Assembly: GCA_937919925.1 (NCBI GenBank)
Contig: CALFOT010000015.1
Location: 1 to 48,755 of the forward strand
DNA from: an uncultured bacterium
GTDB lineage: Bacteria; Planctomycetota; UBA1135
Reading direction: 5' to 3'
DNA length: 48,755 nt
The notes beneath the pieces are model-generated. The model was not told where the DNA came from and searched no databases. It saw only the letters and a program-made list of their open reading frames with translations. Made by a program: the position numbers and the translations under genes. This document shows, piece by piece, positions 16,476 to 24,440 of this stretch. Position 1 is the stretch's first letter; each line of letters begins with the position of its first letter.

Positions 16476-17168
16476 ATGACAGACTTACCTTTCAAGGCTC
16501 TTACGTTTGATTGTTTCGGAACGTTGGTCGATTGGCGGAAAGGTCAGCAGGAGGCGCTCGGTAACCTGCCCGCACTGGCCGACGTCAGCCTTGATTTTGT
16601 TGCTGTCGATGCCGCACGCTTGCGGGTGGAAGTGCGTTTATTGGCTCGTGCTTGGCGACCCTACGCCGAAATCCTTGCGGAATCCATCCTAGCTGCCGTG
16701 CGCGAGGTGCACGGGGTGGTTTTGTCACGTGGGCAGTGCCTGCAGTTTGCCCATTCTCAAGCCCGTTGGCCGGCTTTCCCCGACAGCGTGGCTGCCCTGG
16801 GTGCTCTTGCCACACGCTACCGTCTTGCTTTGTTAAGCAACTGTGATGCGGAAATGCTGGCTGCCAGTGCCACCCAAACCCTCGCTCTAGAAAACCCTCT
16901 GCTGGTGTCATCTGAACTAGTTCGGAGCTACAAACCACGCCATCGCCACTGGGAAGCTGCGTTAGGGGCCTTGCACTGCCAACCGCAAGAAGTTTTGCAT
17001 GTGAGTGCCTATGCTTACTACGACCTCATCCCCGCGCTAGAACTGGGTTTGAAGATCGCTTGGGTAAAACGCGACAACGAGCAGCAGCCCGACGGACTGC
17101 CGCTCGCTTTTGTAGCTACCGATTTAGTCGACTTGGCCAAGCAGATGTTGAGCCCAAGCGCGCGCTAG
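16476..17168 (+). CDS. HAD-superfamily hydrolase, haloacid dehalogenase type II-like
   Basis: A 230-residue HAD hydrolase. Motif I is LTFDCFGTLVDW with nucleophile D12, motif II is LLSNCDAEML, and a Lys in the SYKPRH region serves as motif III. The C-terminal motif is less canonical (HVSAYAYYDLIPALELGLKIAWVKR), with Tyr and Asp where GD-x-x-x-D is usual. The cap and length resemble the (S)-2-haloacid dehalogenase group, whose members include phosphatases, so dehalogenation is not assured. The ATG at 16476 follows a -10-like hexamer by eight bases; the in-frame reading from 16413 lacks family features. It stands alone, convergent with the SPFH gene. Confidence 0.78.
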   Translation: MTDLPFKALTFDCFGTLVDWRKGQQEALGNLPALADVSLDFVAVDAARLRVEVRLLARAWRPYAEILAESILAAVREVHGVVLSRGQCLQFAHSQARWPAFPDSVAALGALATRYRLALLSNCDAEMLAASATQTLALENPLLVSSELVRSYKPRHRHWEAALGALHCQPQEVLHVSAYAYYDLIPALELGLKIAWVKRDNEQQPDGLPLAFVATDLVDLAKQMLSPSAR

Positions 17169-17189
17169 GGAAGCCAAAAAATGGGGCTT

Positions 17190-18179
17190 TTACGCGCGTG
17201 GCAACGGTGGTGGTCCTCCAGAGCTTAAAGAACCCTTGGAATTACTAAGCAACTCCCGCAACCCGCCGATACCACCGAGCAAATCCGCCGATTCAAACGG
17301 CAGGAACACGGTTTTATCGCCAGGGCCTGCTTTGCCGATTTCTTTGAGGGTATCCAGATAGGTAAGGGCTACCTGGTATTGCGCGGCGTTGGCGTCGATA
17401 CCGGACAGTGCCTTGCGCACCAATTCAAGGCCCTCTGCTTCACCAGAAGCACGTAAAACACGACTTTGGCGGTCACCTTCCGCGATGGCGATTTGCGAAT
17501 CGCGCTCTCCTTGAGCGCGCAAAATTTGCGATTGTTTGATGCCCTCGGCTTCAAGAATGTGCGCCCGACGCTCACGCTCTGCCTTCATCTGCTTCTCCAT
17601 GGCATCCACAACGGTATGCGGCGGGCTGATGTCTTGCAGTTCCACGCGGTTGACCTTGACGCCCCACTTATCGGTAGCGTCATCCAATACGGTACGCATC
17701 TTCGCGTTAATTTCATCGCGGCTTGAGAGCGTGGTATCTAACTCCATTTCACCAATGATGTTTCGCAAAGTAGTTTGCGCGAGCTTCTCAATGGCAATCG
17801 GCAGGTTGGCCACTTCATAAACCGCGCGACGCGGATCCGTTACTTGGTAGTACAACAGACCATTGACTTCCGTAACGACGTTATCCGAAGTGATGACACT
17901 TTGCTCTGGAAAGTCAAATACCTGTTCGCGCAAATCAATCGTGGCAGATTCGATGGTCTGGGTGATTGCACCTCTTGGCCCCTGTAAACGCATTCGCCAA
18001 GATATCGGGCGCGGCTTATCGATGAACGGCCAGATAATGTTGATACCTGGTTCTAGCTGACGATGGAATCGGCCCAAGCGCTCAATGAGCATCACTTCGG
18101 CTTGGCGAATAATTTTTAACCCTTTCAGTGCGAGAAGCACCACCAGAGCCACGAGACCGAGTAAAACGTATTGAATCAT
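17190..18179 (-). CDS. SPFH/stomatin-family membrane protein (QmcA-like)
   Basis: A 329-residue stomatin/prohibitin homologue: one N-terminal membrane segment (about 5-22), an SPFH domain (RLGRFHRQLEPGINIIWPFIDK through the TLRNIIGEMELD region), and a charged coiled-coil with AERERRAHILEAEGIKQ. It ends in a proline/glycine-rich tail. These proteins oligomerise in the inner membrane and organise proteases or microdomains. The adjacent NfeD gene 28 bases upstream is the classical partner. The pair probably forms one operon on the minus strand. Confidence 0.88.
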   Translation of the reverse strand: MIQYVLLGLVALVVLLALKGLKIIRQAEVMLIERLGRFHRQLEPGINIIWPFIDKPRPISWRMRLQGPRGAITQTIESATIDLREQVFDFPEQSVITSDNVVTEVNGLLYYQVTDPRRAVYEVANLPIAIEKLAQTTLRNIIGEMELDTTLSSRDEINAKMRTVLDDATDKWGVKVNRVELQDISPPHTVVDAMEKQMKAERERRAHILEAEGIKQSQILRAQGERDSQIAIAEGDRQSRVLRASGEAEGLELVRKALSGIDANAAQYQVALTYLDTLKEIGKAGPGDKTVFLPFESADLLGGIGGLRELLSNSKGSLSSGGPPPLPRA

Positions 18180-18207
18180 GGAATTCTACCTTGAAGGGGT
18201 AAGGAGA

Positions 18208-18723
18208 CTAAAGGGTGGAAGAAACAATCAGAGTATTCCCTTGCACGGAAACCACCCGGACTTTGGCGCCGACTGCGCATTCCGTAGAGCATTCGGCACG
18301 CCACTCTTCAGATTGCACTTTGACACGGCCAACATCATTCGGCGCTATTTTTACCGTGATCACGCCTATCGAATCGACCAAAGCATTCACATTTGAGGGC
18401 ACTCCCTCATTCATGACTTTGCGCAAGAAAATCGGGCGCAAGTAAATGAGGCCGAGCAAAGTTCCCACCACAAAACCGAAAACCTGAAAACGTAAATCAA
18501 GGCCAAGGATTGCGACTAGAGCAGCAAGTACGGTGCCAGGAGTTAACGCGCCAAGCAAAAATCCGGCGGTAAGAATCTCGCCCACCAACAGCGCAATGGT
18601 TGCAATGAGCCAGAACTCCCACGAAACCAAATCGGCAATGTTGTCAGAGCTAAAGAACGCAGTGAGCTCTTGCCAAAAGGTGGGTTCGGATTCTGAAGTT
18701 TGTAGAAGAATGAAAGAAATCAT
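18208..18723 (-). CDS. NfeD-family membrane protein
   Basis: A 171-residue NfeD homologue: hydrophobic segments at about 35-110 (WEFWLIATIALLVGEILTAG and following), then a C-terminal OB-fold-like domain with NALVDSIGVITVKIAP, GRVKVQSEEWRAEC and VRVVSVQGNTLIV. NfeD proteins act with SPFH proteins, here encoded immediately downstream. I chose the ATG at 18723 because GGAGG lies eight bases before it; an ATG at 18741 in the same frame is possible. TACAAT and TAGAGT hexamers lie just upstream on the minus strand as promoter candidates. Confidence 0.82.
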   Translation of the reverse strand: MISFILLQTSESEPTFWQELTAFFSSDNIADLVSWEFWLIATIALLVGEILTAGFLLGALTPGTVLAALVAILGLDLRFQVFGFVVGTLLGLIYLRPIFLRKVMNEGVPSNVNALVDSIGVITVKIAPNDVGRVKVQSEEWRAECSTECAVGAKVRVVSVQGNTLIVSSTL

Positions 18724-18789
18724 GGGTGGCGCCTCCGCCATCCTACTCTACGCAAGCAGGATGGCAATTGTAGAGTGTTTTCTCTCTAA

Positions 18790-18950
18790 AGGAAGCTCTG
18801 ATTTATTCGTACGGCGGCCCAGCGGCCGAAATCCCCAGGCTCCGCGTTGCTTGCACTTGGCCGTAGCTAGGGCTACGGCCAGCGTCTCGCGCCTTGACCC
18901 GGAAGATTCCGATTCACCGTTCCACTCGCCCGAATAAATCAAAGCTTCCT
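18790..18950. repeat. Palindromic MITE-like element
   Basis: A 161-bp element bounded by 20-bp inverted repeats (18790-18809 and 18931-18950, one mismatch). Near its middle is a perfect 10-bp inverted repeat with a 4-base loop (18858-18867 and 18872-18881). It has no ORF of note. The right arm reaches into the stop codon of the tricorn-like gene. Possible readings are a miniature inverted-repeat transposable element, a dispersed structured repeat, or an RNA structure for 3' end stability. No uridine tract follows, so a simple intrinsic terminator is unlikely. A target-site duplication is not clear. Confidence 0.5.
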
Positions 18951-21900
18951 AAAGTTGCTGGAGCCCCACCTCGATCGCCTTCTCAAGTTGGCGATCAAGC
19001 CCGGTGACGAAATCTCCAGGTAAGTTTTCCACCGGGTAGTCCGGTGGGCAGCCATTATGCTCCATATTGGTGTGTTTGGCGTCACGCACGTACCAACCCC
19101 GGAACGGCAAACGCACGAAGGAGCCATCCAGCATGCTGGCGCCTCCGGTAGAAATCACCGCCCCGTAGGTTTGCTTACCCACAAGCTTGCCGCGGCCCAA
19201 GGTCTTGATAGCCCAGGAGAAAATCTCCGCATTGGAATAGCTATTTTCGTTGCACAGCACCACCACCGGTTTTTCCCAAGCGGCGAAAATGCGTCGCCCC
19301 TGTGGGTAGCCTTCGCCGCCATTCCGGGGGATCGTAATCGCGTGATCCCGCGTGGTGAGCATGGTCATAATCATGTCGGTAGTCCAACCACCACCATTTT
19401 CACGCACATCAATGACCAAACCCTCTTTGCCGTGACCAGCATCAAAAAGCAGACGTTCAAAATCAATCAACGGGCCGGTGCTCATCGATTCGATGTGAAT
19501 ATAACCAAGACGACCGTTGGATGCTTGCTCCACGCGCGTACGCGCCTGATCTTCGAAGCGACGATAAAGCGCTCCACTTAACGAGGAGGTTGGGCGCAGT
19601 AGAACTTCGCGTTTGTCACCGGCGCTATCGCTCACTTCAAGGACTACGTCCTGGCCAGCAAGACCAGACATCAAGCGCGCCCAGTTGTCCCCTGCCGAGT
19701 AAGAGACGCCATTGACCGACAAGATGACATCATCCACTCGTAAAGTACTGATGCTGCGTGCCGCTGGAGTGCCTGCTAGAACTTCAGCAACTTTGCGTCC
19801 AGGACCAGGGTAACTTTCATCCCACAGCACCCCGAGTAAGCCCATGCGTGGGGCATCCGTCTCCTTGGCGCTGGAAGATCCAAATCCGTAATAACCCATG
19901 TGGCTGGCGTTCATTTCGCCAAGCATCCAGTTCATCATTTCGCCGTAATCCTCATTACTGGAAGCGACCATTGCCAGGGGCAACCATTTGCGCAGCGAGG
20001 CCGCCCAATCATGCCCATGGAAATTGGGGTCATAGAACATGCGGTCGAGAGCGCGCCAAACTTGATGCGCCACAGCATCACGCACCAACAAACGATCCTC
20101 GCGGTAATCCACCGAGTAGTCATAGGTCTTTTTACCGCCGACAATTTTGCCGGCCTTCACGTAGAACGGCGTTTTGTCATAGAGCGTGAAGGAACTCACC
20201 GCAGTACTCTCAATATTCTCGTCTTTGCCCTCGAAAATATCGACGCTAAAGAAACCAGACTCTGCCGTCGTGCCGCTCGTCAACCGAGTGCCGGTGCCAG
20301 CATTAAAGTAAACCTTGTTGGAATCGCTATTCCAACCAACCATATCTTCGTTGCCTTCCCGGTGGGTCACGCGCACTAAACGCTGGCCGAGATCTTCCCA
20401 ATCAATCACGACCTCTTCCACAGCGTTCTTTTGCTCATCTGCATGTGCCTGGTCTTGCGCTGCTTGAAATTCCGCAGCTGCGGATTCTTCCAGACCGCTC
20501 ATGCTACTGGTTCGAGAAGCTGCCACTGGGAACAGTTCTTCCCCCGCGGTTACCGCGCCGCTCATTTTGTCGCCGTCCACGACCACTTCCCCGCTCACCC
20601 TTCCCGCATCAGGAAGAGAAAATGAGAATGACAGGGTTTTCGTAGCAGCATTCCAAGCGGCACTCTCCAGCGGGCCAGTGAACATCATCGACGCCAGCTC
20701 GCCGACCACTTTGTCCCCACGCAGCAAGGCATGCATCACAAACGGCATGCCCTCTGCAGGTAACGGTGGAGGGCCACTTGCAGTACCTTCCCAAGTGCCG
20801 CATAAAAGCGCATCCTCGGGCGTAGCTGGCGGCAATTCGGGTGTTTTCGCAGCAGCCTTCTTGTTGGCGGCTGCGGATTTTTCCTTCGCCTTCTTCTCCG
20901 CCTCGACGGCTTCCAAGCGTTCGCGTTTGGTGCGCTCGTTATCTGCTGCGCGTAAAAATACCACCCACGCATCCGTTTCATCGAGCATCATACGACGCGA
21001 AGTGAAACCAATTTTTCGACCATCCGGAGACCAACGCGGTGCGGTGTCGTCATCAGGATGACGCGTAAGGTTATAGGGCTCCACGCCCGGCTCATTTGCA
21101 TCAAATCCCTCTACCTCGGCACGCGCCAAGAAAATGTCATAATTGAAATCATTGTCCGGTTGCGAGTAAACCAACCACGCGCTATCAGGTGACCAATCGT
21201 ATTGCGGTACTTCAAAACCGGTGGTGATGGTGCGCGTCACGCTGCAAGTTGCGGGATCCCCAAGGACCAGGGAACCAGGAGAAACCGACCAAGCCAAGGT
21301 TGCGCCATCCGGTGACAAATCCAAACCACCCTCATCCTCAGCGCTGTTGGTGAGGCGCTCAAAATCAAAGTTACGCGCTAACCAAAAGGGCGTGATTTCG
21401 ACTTCTTCTTGCGCATCATCAGCGTCATTTGCTGGAGCGCCTCCGGCCTGCTTAGCATCACCCCCATTTTCTTCTTTGAGGTCGGGAGCAGGTGTGCCGG
21501 CAGTGCGTACACGGTAGATTTCGCCATTGCCATCGCGCTCCGAAACGAACAATAACGCGTGGCCATCTTCGATCCACACCGGCGAGTAATCCGGTGCGGG
21601 ATCGGTAGTGACGCGCACGCAGCGCTCAATATCCTCGTGCTTGCGTAAAACGTAAATGTCGCCGGCGGCAACAAAAGCAATCGATTCGCCATCCGGTGAA
21701 AGCGCAATCCCACTGGCGCCACTGTTGACGGTGCGCGTATGCATCGCGGGTGTAGAAGTATCGTAGCTACCGTAAACGGGTAGCGCCGACGCCTTGCCAC
21801 TTGCCAAATCGATGCTCACGAGGCCGGCTCCGAGTTCGGCCACAACTGTAGTGCCACTATTGCCGATTGCGGCATTACGCAAACTAGAATCACCCGCGTG

Positions 21901-22749
21901 ATAAACCAAACTAGGCTTGCCGCCGCTGCGCTTTACTTTCCAGAGACCTAAGTCGCGCCCAGCTTCATTGCCTGGGCACGCACGGTCGGAAAGGAAATAA
22001 ACCCAGTCCGCGGTAGCATCCAGCATTGGCGCCAAATCATTGCCGTCGAATACCGTCAGTTCCGCGTGCGTGTTGGAACCAAAATCGTAAGTCCACAAAG
22101 AACTACTGGCAGCGCCGCGGTAGGCACGACGGGAAGGGTCGCCGTGCCCACGCTCGTAAACGAGCTGACTGCCATCCTTAGAAAGACTGGCAGTCATGAC
22201 CGCCCAATCCGCCAAAATAGTAGGTGTACGGCCATCACGATAAGCTACCCACAGGCCATTAGCGTTACGCGAATAGCGACGGTCGCGCTGAGCACCAATC
22301 AGCAAACGATCCTGGTCAATCCAATCGATTAAGCGCTCATTATCTGAGTGCCAAGTAATCCGTTGAGGCGTGCCGCCCGCGGCTGCGACTATGAAAATAT
22401 CGTAGTTGCCGTGACGGTTACTAGAGAAAGCCAGCCATTGACCATCGGGCGACCACTTTGGACGCGCATCCAACGCATCATGCGCGGTGATGCGCTGTGC
22501 TTTTCCCGTAGCCACATCCGCAACCCAAAGATCCCCTTGATGGGCAAATGCCAATTGGGAGCCATCCGGTGACAGCGCAGGATGACGCGGCAGTTGTAAC
22601 TGCGGTGGGCTCGCCGGATCTTGCAAGGCTGCAAGTAGGACAACCGGTACACGATCTGCAGGCTGCATGGCTGCGCCAGCTGTTGGAGCATGCGGTGCGG
22701 CACACGCACCAAGCAGAATGAGGATGGCGGGGAATGCTGAAAAGGGCAT
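18949..22749 (-). CDS. Tricorn-like protease (S41), lipoprotein
   Basis: A 1266-residue predicted lipoprotein (lipobox ending at C16). The N-terminal half is a TolB/WD40-like propeller with repeated SPDG and WSPDG blades (about 40-600). An Ala/Lys/Glu-rich linker and an extra beta-rich region follow (about 600-755), then a core region, a PDZ domain (about 985-1060) and an S41 protease domain ending near 1260. The nucleophile is the second Ser of NENSYSNAE (about residue 1170), and the later motif KQTYGAVISTGG is also S41-like. Tricorn enzymes degrade peptides in large assemblies; here it would act in the periplasm or at the surface. TATTCT lies seven bases before the ATG. Confidence 0.85.
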   Translation of the reverse strand: MPFSAFPAILILLGACAAPHAPTAGAAMQPADRVPVVLLAALQDPASPPQLQLPRHPALSPDGSQLAFAHQGDLWVADVATGKAQRITAHDALDARPKWSPDGQWLAFSSNRHGNYDIFIVAAAGGTPQRITWHSDNERLIDWIDQDRLLIGAQRDRRYSRNANGLWVAYRDGRTPTILADWAVMTASLSKDGSQLVYERGHGDPSRRAYRGAASSSLWTYDFGSNTHAELTVFDGNDLAPMLDATADWVYFLSDRACPGNEAGRDLGLWKVKRSGGKPSLVYHAGDSSLRNAAIGNSGTTVVAELGAGLVSIDLASGKASALPVYGSYDTSTPAMHTRTVNSGASGIALSPDGESIAFVAAGDIYVLRKHEDIERCVRVTTDPAPDYSPVWIEDGHALLFVSERDGNGEIYRVRTAGTPAPDLKEENGGDAKQAGGAPANDADDAQEEVEITPFWLARNFDFERLTNSAEDEGGLDLSPDGATLAWSVSPGSLVLGDPATCSVTRTITTGFEVPQYDWSPDSAWLVYSQPDNDFNYDIFLARAEVEGFDANEPGVEPYNLTRHPDDDTAPRWSPDGRKIGFTSRRMMLDETDAWVVFLRAADNERTKRERLEAVEAEKKAKEKSAAANKKAAAKTPELPPATPEDALLCGTWEGTASGPPPLPAEGMPFVMHALLRGDKVVGELASMMFTGPLESAAWNAATKTLSFSFSLPDAGRVSGEVVVDGDKMSGAVTAGEELFPVAASRTSSMSGLEESAAAEFQAAQDQAHADEQKNAVEEVVIDWEDLGQRLVRVTHREGNEDMVGWNSDSNKVYFNAGTGTRLTSGTTAESGFFSVDIFEGKDENIESTAVSSFTLYDKTPFYVKAGKIVGGKKTYDYSVDYREDRLLVRDAVAHQVWRALDRMFYDPNFHGHDWAASLRKWLPLAMVASSNEDYGEMMNWMLGEMNASHMGYYGFGSSSAKETDAPRMGLLGVLWDESYPGPGRKVAEVLAGTPAARSISTLRVDDVILSVNGVSYSAGDNWARLMSGLAGQDVVLEVSDSAGDKREVLLRPTSSLSGALYRRFEDQARTRVEQASNGRLGYIHIESMSTGPLIDFERLLFDAGHGKEGLVIDVRENGGGWTTDMIMTMLTTRDHAITIPRNGGEGYPQGRRIFAAWEKPVVVLCNENSYSNAEIFSWAIKTLGRGKLVGKQTYGAVISTGGASMLDGSFVRLPFRGWYVRDAKHTNMEHNGCPPDYPVENLPGDFVTGLDRQLEKAIEVGLQQL

Positions 22750-22756
22750 GGACGGC

Positions 22757-22762
22757 AGAATA
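22757..22762 (-). promoter_or_regulatory. -10-like hexamer of the tricorn-like gene
   Basis: TATTCT on the minus strand, seven bases before the ATG at 22749. It suggests a separate, leaderless transcript for the protease, although the upstream gene on the same strand ends only 70 bases away. Confidence 0.4.
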
Positions 22763-22790
22763 GCCCTTTCTCAAGCGGCTGGCCGGCCTA

Positions 22791-22830
22791 CCCCCCATAT
22801 TTCTTGACCAAGAAAGACGCTATTGGGGGG
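22791..22830 (-). other. Intergenic hairpin between the unknown exported protein and the tricorn-like gene
   Basis: Two nested inverted repeats: outer CCCCCCA/TGGGGGG arms and an inner 7-bp stem TTTCTTG/CAAGAAA. One arm overlaps the last codons and stop of the upstream gene. No T-run follows on the minus strand. It could limit read-through or protect the 3' end of the upstream transcript. Confidence 0.4.
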
Positions 22831-24289
22831 AGCTCAGCTGCACCACCACGCGTAGACGCGTGGCATCCCCCAATAAAGAACGGGCACTCCGAACGAGCAC
22901 AATGCGGCCATTTTCATCGGCGACATAAGTGCCCTGAAAATGCAGCTCTGCAACTTCAGGAATTTCGAGCGCGAGGTCCTGTGCTGGAGCCGCAGGGACC
23001 TTGCCATCGAAGCCCATCTCGCCAACGGTGGCGGCCCCTAAACGAATCTGCCGCGGCTCCGGTAGGTTTACGGTGGAAAATTTGAGATCCAAATCCACTT
23101 CCATTTTCCCATCCGCACGGCGACGGGCAACAAATTTCCCTTGAGCCCCGGAGAATAGATTCTCAAACACCGGATCGGCAACGCGAGCCACTTGCGCAAC
23201 CTCAACATCCCAGTCGATTAATGCATCACGGACCGTGCCCTGCGCGAACCGAATGACGCGATTTTCGAGACCATGAAAACGCAACAGCGCAGGGTCTTCT
23301 TCGACTCCATCGCGCACGGTTTGCACCGAGACATCGAGCGATACGGGCCGTGCTCGTGCCGTGGCAACCTGGGCAGCAGCACTGGCTGTTTCCAAAGCAT
23401 GCTCTCCCTCAAAAACAAGATAGCCTTGCCCATTGGACCATAAGGAGGATTGTTCCTCCAACTGAGATAAATAATTCGACCATCCCAAATCGCGTGCAAA
23501 AGTAGGAACCGCCAGCAAATAGAGGTTGTCCCCGAGTTGCGTCAGCGTTTTGGGTAACGTACCTTCCAATTGCATTTCGACCGTAACTTTTCCGGGGCCC
23601 AAATTGCTGAGCTCCATATGAAGCAGTGACGCGGGTTTCATGGCAGCCACAAAACCGCACTCTGCGACGTGTTCGATGAGCCGCATTTTGCCATCCATTT
23701 GCGCATATCCTGCGTCAATCAACTGCGAGTTTTCGCTCGTAGAATGCACCAAAGCTACTTCTACTTGCCACCCCAATCCGGGCAAAGGGAAAATTTCCAA
23801 GGCTAAGGATGTACCGCTGTATTGCTGGCAAATGATCGGATCCAAAATCACCGAGCCCGATGCAATTTCAACATCGAAATCAAGGATCTCAGACTTGCGC
23901 CGACTATCTGACATGACGAACGCGGTACCCATGGGTACCGATTCGCGCCCCGCCAGTACTTCTACCCCATCCGCTAAAACGCGATAATTCACAACCACTG
24001 GCTGCGGACTGGTGGATTCTTGCCAAGCTAAGACCACGTCATCCGCTAAATCGCGCGCTGCAGCAACACGATTCAATAGCGCCAAGCGGCTATCCCCTAC
24101 CAAATCTGTGCCTAAAGCGACCCAACTGGGCTCTAAGACCACCCAGCGCCCAAAACCGGCCTGGTTCTCCTGGAGCACCGCTTCCCCAGGGCGTTCCCCG
24201 ACCGGAAGGGAAGCGTGGGGCATAGCGGGCGCCTGGGCTAAGGCTGCGCAAGGAGAAAACAAGGCAATGGTGAGTAGGGTAGAAAGCAT
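22820..24289 (-). CDS. Exported protein of unknown function
   Basis: A 489-residue protein with a clear signal peptide (MLSTLLTIALFSPCAALAQA, cleavage after AQA). I recognise no family. The body is rich in beta-type sequence with few charged clusters; segments such as VVNYRVLADGVEVLAGRESV and DVSVQTVRDGVEEDP could be Ig-like or secretin-domain-like strands, but this is not established. It is mostly free of cysteine. It lies directly upstream of the tricorn-like lipoprotein on the same strand, separated by a hairpin, and a GGAG ribosome-binding site lies seven bases before its ATG. A role in the envelope is all that can be said. Confidence 0.7.
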   Translation of the reverse strand: MLSTLLTIALFSPCAALAQAPAMPHASLPVGERPGEAVLQENQAGFGRWVVLEPSWVALGTDLVGDSRLALLNRVAAARDLADDVVLAWQESTSPQPVVVNYRVLADGVEVLAGRESVPMGTAFVMSDSRRKSEILDFDVEIASGSVILDPIICQQYSGTSLALEIFPLPGLGWQVEVALVHSTSENSQLIDAGYAQMDGKMRLIEHVAECGFVAAMKPASLLHMELSNLGPGKVTVEMQLEGTLPKTLTQLGDNLYLLAVPTFARDLGWSNYLSQLEEQSSLWSNGQGYLVFEGEHALETASAAAQVATARARPVSLDVSVQTVRDGVEEDPALLRFHGLENRVIRFAQGTVRDALIDWDVEVAQVARVADPVFENLFSGAQGKFVARRRADGKMEVDLDLKFSTVNLPEPRQIRLGAATVGEMGFDGKVPAAPAQDLALEIPEVAELHFQGTYVADENGRIVLVRSARSLLGDATRLRVVVQLSSPQ

Positions 24290-24440
24290 GAGGCACTCCA
24301 GGAAAGGTTCGGCTCCATGCTAGAGGCTTGGTCAGCAGAAGTAACTCGCTCTTCTCATTTCAGGGAAATTCGCTCGATGACCGATAGAAAATAGCTGCCT
24401 CCTTGCTCAGGCTTTCCCGGGCAGGGATTTCGGTTCCCAA

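Noticed and set aside
18790..18950. Palindromic element as an intrinsic terminator
   Set aside because: The arms are about 120 bases apart and no T-run follows on either strand.
20501..21061. Antisense ORF of 186 codons opposite the tricorn-like gene
   Set aside because: Ser/Ala-rich shadow of the linker region; no start site signal.
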